Origin: Bacteroidales bacterium
GTDB taxonomy: Bacteria > Bacteroidota > Bacteroidia > Bacteroidales > TTA-H9
Assembly (NCBI GenBank): GCA_028689615.1
Contig: JAQVCV010000031.1
Coordinates: forward strand, 1 to 52,766
DNA length: 52,766 nucleotides
Reading direction: 5' to 3'
Position 1 is the first letter of the stretch. Each line of letters opens with the position of its first letter. Of the stretch, positions 17,393 through 26,017 are shown piece by piece. A program made the position numbers and the translations under genes. A model generated the notes under the pieces. That model had not been told where the DNA came from. It ran no database searches and saw only the letters and a list, made by a program, of their open reading frames with translations.

Positions 17393-18309
17393 AAGAAAAC
17401 ATATCACGCACATTAAAGTCTTCAGATACTGAAGAATTTATAGATATTTATTTCTACAGAAAATTGGGTTTTCTGCTTGCCAGAGCTTCAGCCATGGTTG
17501 GAATCACCCCAAATGCCATAACTATAGTCAGCATTTTCTGGGGAGTTGTAGCCGGGCATTTGATGATGTACACCAACCTTGGGTTGAACATCGCGGGAAT
17601 TCTCTCCCTGATAGTAGCCAATACCTTGGATAGTGCTGATGGGCAATTAGCCAGGATGACCAACAACAAAACAAGGCTTGGAAGAATTCTTGACGGATTA
17701 GCAGGAAACATTTGGTTTGTAAGTATTTACATTCATATCGGAATAAGGATGCAAGCCTCAGGCTATGGATGGTGGATATGGATTGTTGGAGCAGTCACTG
17801 GGTTGTGTCATGTATTTCAGGCCGCTATTGCCGATTATTATCGCAATGGGCATCTCTTTTTTTTAAAAGGGGAAGGAGGAAGCGAATTCGATAATTCAAT
17901 CTCCATGCAAAACCTTTACAATAAATTATCCTGGAAAGACGACTTTTTTTATAAGCTGTTCATGGCATCGTATGTAAATTACACCAAAGAGCAGGAAATT
18001 TTTACCAAAAATCTTGGTTATCTGATTTCCCTTGTACGCTCCAAATGGCCGAACGAATTGCCATTGTGGCTCCAAAACGGCTTCAGACATGAAAACAAAC
18101 CGCTGATGAAATACACCAATATATTGTCGTTCAACACACGAGCCATCGCGCTTTTTATTGCTGTTTTGATCAACATGCCTTTGTTGTATTGGTTGTTTGA
18201 GCTTACCGTACTCAATTTTATCCTTGTTTACATGGTTTACAAACAGCAAAGAGTCAGTAAAAAATATATTGTAAAAATTCAGGAGCTAAATCCATCCATC
18301 GATCAATGA
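17389..18309 (+). CDS. CDP-alcohol phosphatidyltransferase 2 with altered active site
   Basis: 306-residue membrane protein of the same family as the gene at 12630. The motif begins normally with D81-x-x-D84-G-x-x-A-R and reaches D102, but the fourth aspartate, expected at residue 106, is Gly, followed by N107. In characterised members this last Asp is the proposed general base. The flanking hydrophobic segments are intact and the gene lies in a tightly overlapped operon, so it is not decaying. In the inositol-lipid block it is the best candidate for the phosphatidylinositol-phosphate or inositol-phosphoceramide synthase. ATGA overlaps join it to both neighbours. Confidence 0.87.
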   Translation: MKENISRTLKSSDTEEFIDIYFYRKLGFLLARASAMVGITPNAITIVSIFWGVVAGHLMMYTNLGLNIAGILSLIVANTLDSADGQLARMTNNKTRLGRILDGLAGNIWFVSIYIHIGIRMQASGYGWWIWIVGAVTGLCHVFQAAIADYYRNGHLFFLKGEGGSEFDNSISMQNLYNKLSWKDDFFYKLFMASYVNYTKEQEIFTKNLGYLISLVRSKWPNELPLWLQNGFRHENKPLMKYTNILSFNTRAIALFIAVLINMPLLYWLFELTVLNFILVYMVYKQQRVSKKYIVKIQELNPSIDQ

Positions 18310-19286
18310 AAAGCAAAAAAGTAAATCTTATCTTTTTATTGGCAGGTCTTCTGATTCTCATCTTCCTGGTTTGGGATTTTGGGATCAACAACATCATTCT
18401 TAATGTTGCTAAGGTAGGATGGTGGCTTGTTCCAGTCATTGCAGTTTGGCTCATCATTTATGCAATGAACACTTTGGCATGGAAAGCTATTATCGGGAAT
18501 GGTGCCAAGGTGGGTTTTTACAAATTGTTATCCTTGAAAATCACTGGTTTTTCAATTAATTACCTGACACCAGTTGTAGGCTTAGCTGGTGAGCCATGGA
18601 AAATCATCAATGTAAAGCATCTCATAGGAGTAGAAAAAGCTTCCTCTTCGGTAATACTTTACAACATGATGCACATTTTGTCGCATTTCTATTTTTGGGT
18701 AACTGCCGTTATACTTTTTGCACTTACAACACCACTTGATGTTTTAACCATTATTGTATTGGGAGTTGTTCTTCTAATTCTGTTGTTTGTAATTGCTATC
18801 TTTTATTTATGGCATCGAAAAGGAATAGTGTACTCTTTTATCAGATTTATAAACTCCGTCCCCATTCTTAATAAGTTTTCGGCTAAGATAGAAGAGCACG
18901 AAGATATTTTACGAAACATAGAAGTACAAGTTGTTGATTTATATCAGAACAGACGGTCTGCCTTTTATTTCACCCTGCTTCTTGAGTATGGAGCCAGAGT
19001 CATAGGATCGTTAGAGTTCTATTTTATAATGATTGCTATACAGTCAGATGTTACTTTTTTGCAATCAATATACATCAGCGCAGCTTCATCGTTGTTGGCA
19101 AATTTGGTCTTTTTTATACCACTGCAACTCGGAACCAGAGAAGGAAGTCTTTATTTAGTTTATGAAAGTTTAAGCTTCACCCCCGCTCTTGGCGTATTTG
19201 CGAGTCTGGTAACCCGAATTCGCGAGTTTTTTTGGATAATTATTGGATTGTTACTCTTAAAGTTAACCTCTCGAAAATACTCATAA
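18306..19286 (+). CDS. Flippase-like integral membrane protein (UPF0104/AglD type)
   Basis: 326 residues with eight or so hydrophobic segments. It belongs to the family of the membrane domain of lysylphosphatidylglycerol synthase: the PVVGLAGEPWKI region near residue 95 and the late PLQLGTREGSLYLVY, with its charged residues between helices, are the usual landmarks. Relatives move or shield modified lipids across the membrane. It starts inside the stop of the phosphotransferase gene and is followed without a gap by the HAD gene, so the lipid made in this operon is a plausible cargo. No transferase domain is fused to it. Confidence 0.82.
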   Translation: MKSKKVNLIFLLAGLLILIFLVWDFGINNIILNVAKVGWWLVPVIAVWLIIYAMNTLAWKAIIGNGAKVGFYKLLSLKITGFSINYLTPVVGLAGEPWKIINVKHLIGVEKASSSVILYNMMHILSHFYFWVTAVILFALTTPLDVLTIIVLGVVLLILLFVIAIFYLWHRKGIVYSFIRFINSVPILNKFSAKIEEHEDILRNIEVQVVDLYQNRRSAFYFTLLLEYGARVIGSLEFYFIMIAIQSDVTFLQSIYISAASSLLANLVFFIPLQLGTREGSLYLVYESLSFTPALGVFASLVTRIREFFWIIIGLLLLKLTSRKYS

Positions 19287-20006
19287 ATGAACTCAACTAA
19301 CCATTTAATCTCAGCATGTATTTTCGACTTTGGTGGAACCCTTGATACCAACGGCGTGCACTGGAGTGAAAAATACTGGGATGGATACAAGGCGGCACGA
19401 ACCGGTATAAGCAAAACTGAATACGAAAAAGCATACGTTGCCGCTGGCGACAAAATGTTGCAAGGAATCATCACCCCTGAAAGCACATTTAGAGAAACAA
19501 TTGGTACTCAAATATTTCTTCAACTATCTTACCTTGCAGATAAAAAGGTGATTAAACGAGATTTGATAACCAATCTATGCGAAGAAATAACTACTTATTG
19601 CTATAACGACGTACTGGAAACCATACGCTTAGCAGAACCACTGCTCAGTGAAATGAACAAACGAATACCCCTTGCTCTGGTTTCAAACTTTTATGGCAAT
19701 ATTCACAAGGTTTTGCGTGAATTCTCTATAGATAAATATTTTTCTGCAATAATAGATTCTACAGTTGTCAATATCAGAAAACCCGATCCGGCAATCTTTA
19801 GTCTGGCAGTAAAGCAATTAGGGTTACCACCAGATCAAGTAATTGTTATAGGAGATTCCTACGACCGCGACATAGAAGCCGCAAAAAAGGCGGGCTGTAT
19901 TACGGTTTGGCTAAAAGGAAGAAGCTGGAGGGAGCAACCGGAAGGTCCGTTGGCCGATTATACTATAAATGACATCAATGAATTGAAAACAATTCTATTT
20001 TTATAA
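19287..20006 (+). CDS. HAD-superfamily hydrolase, candidate inositol-lipid phosphatase
   Basis: 239 residues. Motif I is FDFGGTLD with nucleophile D14; the second residue of the usual DxD pair is Gly16. Motif II is ALVSNFYGN and motif III/IV is VVNIRKPDPAIF followed by VIGDSYDRDIEAAKKAG. It begins directly after the flippase-like stop and 22 bases before myo-inositol-phosphate synthase. In Bacteroides the inositol-lipid pathway includes a phosphatase that converts phosphatidylinositol phosphate to phosphatidylinositol; this gene is the candidate for that step. HADs lacking the second Asp (YihX-like) can still be phosphatases, so activity is not excluded. Confidence 0.8.
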   Translation: MNSTNHLISACIFDFGGTLDTNGVHWSEKYWDGYKAARTGISKTEYEKAYVAAGDKMLQGIITPESTFRETIGTQIFLQLSYLADKKVIKRDLITNLCEEITTYCYNDVLETIRLAEPLLSEMNKRIPLALVSNFYGNIHKVLREFSIDKYFSAIIDSTVVNIRKPDPAIFSLAVKQLGLPPDQVIVIGDSYDRDIEAAKKAGCITVWLKGRSWREQPEGPLADYTINDINELKTILFL

Positions 20007-20028
20007 CATTATTTTAACAGTAAAACAT

Positions 20029-21345
20029 ATGGATTCAAAAATCAGTAAACCTTCGGGTAAACTTGGTGTGTTGGTTGTTGGCATGAATGGTGCCGTAGCA
20101 ACCACTTTTATTGCTGGTACACTTGCAGTTAGAAAAGGCAAAGGAGTGCCTGTTGGATCACTTACACAAATGGGAACCATCAGAATTGGGAAACGTTCTG
20201 AAAACAACTTTCCGAAAATCAAGGATTTTTTACCACTCCACGATTTAAACGACATTGTTTTCGGAGGATGGGATATCAGACAAGAAAACTCATTCGAGGC
20301 TGCTTCGCATGCAGAAGTTCTCAACGACAAAGATTTGAACAATGTCAGAGAAGAACTCGAAGCGTTGTATCCCATGAAAGCTGTGTTTGACAAGAACTTC
20401 GTAAAACGCCTTGACGGTGAATGGGTTAAGTCAGCCACGACTAAAAAGGATCTTGTTGATCAACTTCGTTCGGATATTCGTGATTTCAAAAAACTTCACA
20501 ACCTTACCGACTTGGTAACAGTGTGGTGTGGCTCAACCGAGGTGTTTACTCCTATGGAAGAGGTGCACAGCACAATCGAAAAATTCGAGGCTGGCCTGGC
20601 AGAAAACCATCCGGCTATCTCTCCAAGTATGATGTATGCATGGGCTTCACTTCTTGAAAATGTCCCCTACATCAATGGTGCTCCAAACCTTACTGTTGAC
20701 ATGGGTGCCGTTTTTGAATTGGCTGAAAAGCAACATGTACCCATTGCCGGGAAAGACTTTAAGACAGGGCAAACCATGGTTAAGACTGTTATTGCTCCTA
20801 TGCTTAAAGTGAGGATGCTTGGGCTTGACGGGTGGTTCTCAACCAATATTTTGGGAAATCGCGATGGAGAAGTTCTCGACGATCCAGGATCATTCAAAAC
20901 CAAGGAGGAGAGCAAGTTGTCTGTTATCGAAAGCATCTTGCAACCTGAACTTTATCCTGAACTCTACAAAGATTACTACCATAAAGTAAGGATTAATTAT
21001 TATCCGCCGAGAAAAGACAACAAGGAAGGATGGGACAATATCGACATCTTCGGGTGGCTGGGCTATCCCATGCAGATAAAGATTGATTTTCTGTGCCGCG
21101 ATTCTATTTTGGCAGCTCCTATAGTTCTCGACCTCGTTCTTTTGACCAACTTATCGCAAAGAGTTGGTTTTTATGGAATTCAAGACTGGCTGTCGTTCTA
21201 TTTCAAAAGTCCCATGCATTCACCCAATGTTGTTCCTGAACACGATTTATTCATTCAACACGTGAAACTAAAAAACACGATGCGTGAAATAATGGATGAA
21301 GAACCGGTGACACATCTCGACGATAAAATAAGGTTTCTCAGATAA
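20029..21345 (+). CDS. ino1: myo-Inositol-1-phosphate synthase
   Basis: 438 residues. It isomerises glucose-6-phosphate to inositol-3-phosphate using NAD in a cycle of oxidation, aldol closure and reduction. The N-terminal NAD-binding loop is VLVVGMNGAVATT, followed by the MIPS-type GSLTQMGTIRIGKR segment. The active-site region IAGKDFKTGQTMVKTV and the following NILGNRDGEVL are diagnostic of the family. It is the last gene of the island, with the HAD phosphatase immediately upstream, and supplies the inositol head group. The length is that of the Bacteroidota and actinobacterial enzymes, shorter than eukaryotic ones. Confidence 0.95.
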   Translation: MDSKISKPSGKLGVLVVGMNGAVATTFIAGTLAVRKGKGVPVGSLTQMGTIRIGKRSENNFPKIKDFLPLHDLNDIVFGGWDIRQENSFEAASHAEVLNDKDLNNVREELEALYPMKAVFDKNFVKRLDGEWVKSATTKKDLVDQLRSDIRDFKKLHNLTDLVTVWCGSTEVFTPMEEVHSTIEKFEAGLAENHPAISPSMMYAWASLLENVPYINGAPNLTVDMGAVFELAEKQHVPIAGKDFKTGQTMVKTVIAPMLKVRMLGLDGWFSTNILGNRDGEVLDDPGSFKTKEESKLSVIESILQPELYPELYKDYYHKVRINYYPPRKDNKEGWDNIDIFGWLGYPMQIKIDFLCRDSILAAPIVLDLVLLTNLSQRVGFYGIQDWLSFYFKSPMHSPNVVPEHDLFIQHVKLKNTMREIMDEEPVTHLDDKIRFLR

Positions 21346-21846
21346 ACTTGTTATTCTGAAAGGATCTGAAGTTTTTCTCAAAAATAGGGCCTACTGAATC
21401 GTATCGCCTTATCAGATTTTGCTAAAATTCAGACTCCTGACATTAAGAATGCAATAAAGAAATGGCTGCTGTTGATAACCCTGCTTTATGCGAGACTGAT
21501 CCAAGGATAGCTGCTTCTAATGCTAAAACGCGTATCTTATACTCGAATTTGCGAAGCAAAAGCAATTTCGAAGTGCCGCCCCTAGGCATTATTGGCAGTT
21601 ATCCTGAAACGCTTCGCTCTCGGTACGAACTATTCTCACCGAAGGTAATATCGCAACGAGACGTTTAGCAAATCAAAATGGTTCAAAATCAAGCTGATTC
21701 GGAATAGACTGCATCAGTCAGGGGAATGCAGTAATTTCATTTTCTGTAGCAGAAAGCTTCATTGCATTTTTGCAAACAAGCAATTAACAGTACTGCAAGT
21801 CATAATTCACTTGCGGTACTGTTTAATCTTATTTTTAATTGAAAAG
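21346..21846. other. Non-coding gap between the inositol island and the DUF4833 gene
   Basis: About 500 bases with no credible gene; a 68-codon open frame at 21462 has no recognisable pattern. It holds an imperfect inverted repeat (21544-21552 against 21562-21570) and the terminator-like hairpin at 21786-21823. The text around 21350-21390 and 21590-21660 looks like worn repeat or gene debris, but I cannot identify the source. Confidence 0.5.
21786..21823. terminator. Hairpin 24 bases after the DUF4833 gene, probable terminator
   Basis: Arms 21786-21800 and 21809-21823 pair over 15 bases with one mismatch, around an 8-base loop. T-rich sequence follows on the plus side (21824-21840). It could stop transcription from both directions between the convergent inositol and DUF4833 genes. 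Confidence 0.6.
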
Positions 21847-22392
21847 TTACTCAGGAATGATTCTTTCAGTCAGGGTTTTTCCGTTCTCCATGTCAGTACC
21901 CGTCAGTTCTATCCAGGCGACCTTTAAAAAACTCTCGGGCTTGGCTTGTACAAAAATTCTGCTTAGAACAGCCTGTCTGCCGTTTATTAACATTCGTCCG
22001 TAATAGCCCTCTCCTTTGGTTCCCTTTTCCAGAAAAAGCTTTCGGGCAGGAAAAGCTACCAAAGATATCTCATAATTGCCTTTTCCCATATAGCGGGAAT
22101 CGTATCCGTAAGCCATTTTATTTTGAATATAACTTAACCCGCTACGTTCGCCCGGATGATCAGTTTTATTTATCCAATACACGTTTATCGGCTTATCTTC
22201 AACAACCAAGCCCTTTTTGTCAACATTTAAATCATAACATACAATATTCGCGTTTTTTGAACGAGCTATAAAAAATATTCTTTTATCGTCATCGTTTGCA
22301 TTTTCAGAAAATATTGTAAATGAACATAATATGGCAAATGTCACCAAGCCTGATAAAAATGTAACGTATGAATATAACGATCGTCGTAACAT
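21847..22392 (-). CDS. DUF4833 exported protein
   Basis: 181 residues with an N-terminal hydrophobic segment (about residues 10-28) that looks like a signal peptide or anchor. The body reads RIFFIARSKNANIVCYDLNV, then PINVYWINK and KMAYGY, the recurring pattern of DUF4833. The function is not known. It is transcribed convergently to the inositol island and divergently from the DUF5686 gene, with its own -7 box. Family members are, as far as I recall, found near lipid genes in other Bacteroidota, which would make a role in inositol-lipid handling plausible but unproved. Confidence 0.72.
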   Translation of the reverse strand: MLRRSLYSYVTFLSGLVTFAILCSFTIFSENANDDDKRIFFIARSKNANIVCYDLNVDKKGLVVEDKPINVYWINKTDHPGERSGLSYIQNKMAYGYDSRYMGKGNYEISLVAFPARKLFLEKGTKGEGYYGRMLINGRQAVLSRIFVQAKPESFLKVAWIELTGTDMENGKTLTERIIPE

Positions 22393-22407
22393 GATAAAAT
22401 TTTAATG

Positions 22408-22415
22408 CAAATTTA
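22408..22415 (-). promoter_or_regulatory. Promoter -7 box of the DUF4833 gene
   Basis: On the minus strand these bases read TAAATTTG, an exact TAnnTTTG box, 15 bases upstream of the start codon. Confidence 0.55.
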
Positions 22416-22459
22416 GTGAAATTCTAGTTATCCAATGTTATCAGGTTAATGAAAAGCAC

Positions 22460-22467
22460 TACTTTTG
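22460..22467 (+). promoter_or_regulatory. Promoter -7 box of the DUF5686 gene
   Basis: TACTTTTG, an exact TAnnTTTG box, 52 bases upstream of ATG 22520. Confidence 0.6.
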
Positions 22468-22519
22468 CACCAAGTTTTTATAATTAAACCTGAAACCGGT
22501 ATTGTAAAATAAATATACT

Positions 22520-25102
22520 ATGCTTCAAATGACTTACAAAAAGCCATTTTACACGATGATTTTCAATAAATATGCAGCATTTCTTTTCCTTATCATGTCG
22601 ATACCCGGGTTTGTTGTTGGTCAGCAGACTGTTGTAAAGGGAAAGATCACCGATGCCAATACAAATGAGCCCATACCTTTTGCCAACGTGGTAATGAAAG
22701 GGACAACTGTTGGATCAACCACCGATTTTGATGGCAATTACCAGATGACTACAAGCAAACCCTCTGATTCTGTAGCTGTTTTGGTTGTCAATTATAAGGG
22801 TAAAGCAAAAAAGATCAAAAAAGGAATCACTCAAACAATTAACTTTCAGCTTGAAGGGGCTACTTTTGAATTGGGAGAGGTGGTTATTGAGGCTGGTGAA
22901 AACCCGGCACATCCTATCGTAAGGAAAGCACGCGAAATGCGTAAGATCTACAACATGGAAAAGCTCGATGCTTATGAGTTTAAGAGTTATGTGAAGACAG
23001 ACATAAGTATCGACAAAATTGGCGAGAAGTTCAAAAACAGCAAGGCGATGAAGCCTTTCACACATATTTTTGACAGCCTCCAAAAAGCCGCGGGTGAAGA
23101 CGGCAAAGTAGTATTGCCCTTTTTCGTCAGCGAATCGCTTAACGATATATTCTACCTGAAAGACCCGAAAAGAAATAAAACCATAGTTCAGGGAAGCAAA
23201 ATGACCGGTTTGGTAATTGATAATTTCCAAATCTTTGAACAGTTTTTAGGCAAAGCATTCCAAGACTATAATTTCAACGACAATTTTCTGAGAATTTTCG
23301 ATCGAACCTTCATTTCGCCCATTGCTGCCGGCTCGTTTGGTTATTACGAATATTACATCATGGATACCGTGCAAATAGACGGGGTGAACTGTTTCGAGCT
23401 TAAGGTGAAATCGAAAAGACCACAAGAATTGGCCTTTAACGGGAAAATGTGGATTGCTGACTCCACCTTCGCTCTTCGTCGTGTTGACCTTGAGATTCCG
23501 CCTAATGCCAACTTCAACTTCATCGAAAGGTATAAGATTCAACAGGATTACGAGAACGTGGGACTTGACGCATGGCTACCCACCAAGACACGTGTTTTGG
23601 TTGATATGCAAGAATTTGGCGATTCTACCATTGGTTTAATTGGTAAATTCTATGTTTCGAACAAAGACTTCGTTTTAAATCAACCCAAAGAACTCAAATT
23701 TTACCGCGATAACTTAGAGGTTGAGGAGAACAGCATGTATCGCGACGAAGCCTACTGGGCCACCGAACGCAGGAAAATGATTACAGATGCCGTGGCTGTT
23801 GAAAAGTCGTACGACGTAATTGACTCTCTAAGAAAATCCCCTCGAATGACCCGGATAAGGAAGGCTATCAGGATATTGTGGGATGGATACTACAACTTCG
23901 GGAAATGGCAACTCGGGCACTGGTACACCATGATTGGCAACAACAAAGTAGAAGGATTTAGATTGCAGGCTACAGGTCAAACTACAATCGATTTTAGCAA
24001 AAAGTGGATACTGAAGGGACATCTGGCATACGGATTCAAAGATGCTAAAGTTAAATACAACGGACAGGTTGAATACTACCTTAATAGAAACAGATGGACT
24101 AAATTGGGAGTCAGACACCAATATGACATGGAACGACTTGGAATTGATCCTGACTTTCTCGAGTCGCATGTGTTTTTGAACTGGCTTTTCATCTTTTCGT
24201 CGCAATTTGGATATTTAGAGCGGATGAGTTTGACAGAACAAACCAGACTTTGGTTTGAGACCGACCATTGGCGAGGATGGAACACGAAATTTATGGTTAC
24301 CCATAAACACTTCCAACCTGCTGGTAATTATCATTTTGCTTATTATGATAAAAACAATTCCATTCACGACAACTACAGAAGTACCGACTTTACCTTCGTT
24401 ACAAGTTATGCCTCCAAACGGGTTTGGCTTGTTGAAGATAACTGGCGCATAGGAGCCGAATCGATGCGCGCTCCGGTTTGGACTTTTAAGGCTGTTTTGG
24501 GATTTAAAGGTTTGCTAGGCAGTGACTTTACCTACCAAAAACTATCACTTAACGTAGCTCAATTCTGGAATACCGGATACCTCGGACGACTGGACTACTC
24601 CATCACTGCCCAGAAAGTGTTTGGACAGGTCCCCTACCCCAATGCCGTAATTTTCCAAGGTAACGAGCCAATCTTTTCATCAGAGAAAAGCTACAACCTG
24701 ATGCACTTTTTTGAATTCGCGGGTGATGAGTCGGTAGAAGCCATCTTGCTTCATCATTTTGATGGATTGTTTTTTAACCGGGTACCCTTGCTTAAACGAC
24801 TGAAATTAAGAGAGGTGGCTGGATTGAATGTGATTTTCTCACGCATGACTGACAAAAACAATTTCCGGACAGCCGACAATCCCGACGGATTGCTACCCGA
24901 ATACGACAACGGTATTGAGGTAACCAAGTTCAGAACCATGAAATTGGAAAAGCCTTACGTAGAAGTATCGTATGGAATCGAAAACTTATTTAAAGTTGTA
25001 AGAATTCAGGCCTTCCATCGTCTAAGTTATCTCGACAAAGGGCCTGACGGTAAAACTGTTTATCCCTTTGCTGTAAAAGCTTCATTCATTTTCAGACTCT
25101 GA
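22520..25102 (+). CDS. DUF5686 outer-membrane protein with carboxypeptidase-regulatory-like domain
   Basis: 860 residues. A signal peptide ends near residue 35 (LIMSIPGFVVGQQ); if translation starts at the internal ATG 22556 the signal is shorter and more typical. Residues 36-115 form a CarboxypepD-regulatory-like domain (VKGKITDANTNEPIPFANV), the usual N-terminal module of Bacteroidota outer-membrane proteins. The rest matches DUF5686, with alternating aromatic and polar strands and a C-terminal Phe-Arg-Leu ending typical of a membrane barrel. Partners and substrate are unknown. The ABC genes start three bases after its stop, so the three may form one operon. Confidence 0.85.
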   Translation: MLQMTYKKPFYTMIFNKYAAFLFLIMSIPGFVVGQQTVVKGKITDANTNEPIPFANVVMKGTTVGSTTDFDGNYQMTTSKPSDSVAVLVVNYKGKAKKIKKGITQTINFQLEGATFELGEVVIEAGENPAHPIVRKAREMRKIYNMEKLDAYEFKSYVKTDISIDKIGEKFKNSKAMKPFTHIFDSLQKAAGEDGKVVLPFFVSESLNDIFYLKDPKRNKTIVQGSKMTGLVIDNFQIFEQFLGKAFQDYNFNDNFLRIFDRTFISPIAAGSFGYYEYYIMDTVQIDGVNCFELKVKSKRPQELAFNGKMWIADSTFALRRVDLEIPPNANFNFIERYKIQQDYENVGLDAWLPTKTRVLVDMQEFGDSTIGLIGKFYVSNKDFVLNQPKELKFYRDNLEVEENSMYRDEAYWATERRKMITDAVAVEKSYDVIDSLRKSPRMTRIRKAIRILWDGYYNFGKWQLGHWYTMIGNNKVEGFRLQATGQTTIDFSKKWILKGHLAYGFKDAKVKYNGQVEYYLNRNRWTKLGVRHQYDMERLGIDPDFLESHVFLNWLFIFSSQFGYLERMSLTEQTRLWFETDHWRGWNTKFMVTHKHFQPAGNYHFAYYDKNNSIHDNYRSTDFTFVTSYASKRVWLVEDNWRIGAESMRAPVWTFKAVLGFKGLLGSDFTYQKLSLNVAQFWNTGYLGRLDYSITAQKVFGQVPYPNAVIFQGNEPIFSSEKSYNLMHFFEFAGDESVEAILLHHFDGLFFNRVPLLKRLKLREVAGLNVIFSRMTDKNNFRTADNPDGLLPEYDNGIEVTKFRTMKLEKPYVEVSYGIENLFKVVRIQAFHRLSYLDKGPDGKTVYPFAVKASFIFRL

Positions 25103-25105
25103 CAG

Positions 25106-26017
25106 ATGACAGAACAAGTTCTACGAATCGAAAACCTCAGCAAATCCTATGGTTCGCTGGTGGCTCTCAACAACCTGAATCTCACCGTGAACCGTGGTGA
25201 GATTTTCGGCATTTTAGGCCCTAACGGAAGCGGGAAAACCACAACACTGGCTATTCTGCTCGGAGTAATCCTCCCCAACAACGGTAGCTTCAAGTGGTTT
25301 AACGAGGAACCATCGGCCTACATCAGGACAAAAATTGGAGCGGTTCTGGAACAGCCCAATTTTTACCCCCATTTGTCTGCCCGACAAAATCTTAGGGTGG
25401 TAGCACGGATAAAAGGTGTAGATGATTCTGATATTCCACGTGTTTTGTCGATTGTAAGCCTCGAGCACCGAGCCTCACACCGCTTTAAAACATACTCCTA
25501 CGGCATGAAACAACGCCTGGCTATTGCAGCTGCTTTGCTGGGCGATCCCCAGGTTTTGATTCTTGACGAACCAACCAATGGACTCGACCCCCAAGGCATT
25601 GCTGAAATCAGAGAGCTGGTCATGAAAATAGCTTCAAGAGGAATTACCATCATCATGGCCAGCCATTTGCTCGACGAGGTTCAAAAAATCTGCTCACATG
25701 TGGCAGTCCTTCGAACCGGAAATCTTTTATTCACCGGCAGAGTAGACGATATGGTTGGGGAGACAACCACCCTTGAGTTGGCAGCTCCCGATATGGCCTT
25801 GTTGCACACGTTGCTGTCATCTCATCAGGAACTTGACAGTATTTCAGTTGCCGGTGGTAAGATTCTGGCTCAGTTTAAAGGCACAGCCGATCCAGGGGCA
25901 ATTAACAAATTCCTGTTCGACCAAGGTGTTACCCTGTCCCATTTGACAAAACGTCAGCGCTCGCTCGAGTCGCAATTCCTTGAAATACTCAATAACTCTG
26001 AAAATCCCAAGCCATGA
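25106..26017 (+). CDS. ABC transporter ATP-binding protein
   Basis: 303 residues. Walker A is GPNGSGKTT (residues 38-46), the signature is YSYGMKQRL, and Walker B is VLILDEPTNGLDPQG, followed by the switch His in ASHLL. The C-terminal 80 residues form the extension seen in NatA/BcrA-type exporters. It overlaps the permease gene by four bases, so the two form one transporter, with the pair probably working as a dimer of each. The substrate is not evident; these ABC-2 systems export lipids, peptides or sodium, or act in gliding and envelope stress. Confidence 0.93.
   Translation: MTEQVLRIENLSKSYGSLVALNNLNLTVNRGEIFGILGPNGSGKTTTLAILLGVILPNNGSFKWFNEEPSAYIRTKIGAVLEQPNFYPHLSARQNLRVVARIKGVDDSDIPRVLSIVSLEHRASHRFKTYSYGMKQRLAIAAALLGDPQVLILDEPTNGLDPQGIAEIRELVMKIASRGITIIMASHLLDEVQKICSHVAVLRTGNLLFTGRVDDMVGETTTLELAAPDMALLHTLLSSHQELDSISVAGGKILAQFKGTADPGAINKFLFDQGVTLSHLTKRQRSLESQFLEILNNSENPKP

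Noticed and set aside
21462-21668. Small protein of 68 residues after the inositol-phosphate synthase gene
   Set aside because: No promoter, no recognisable pattern, no signal or membrane segment and uneven codon use; more likely non-coding.
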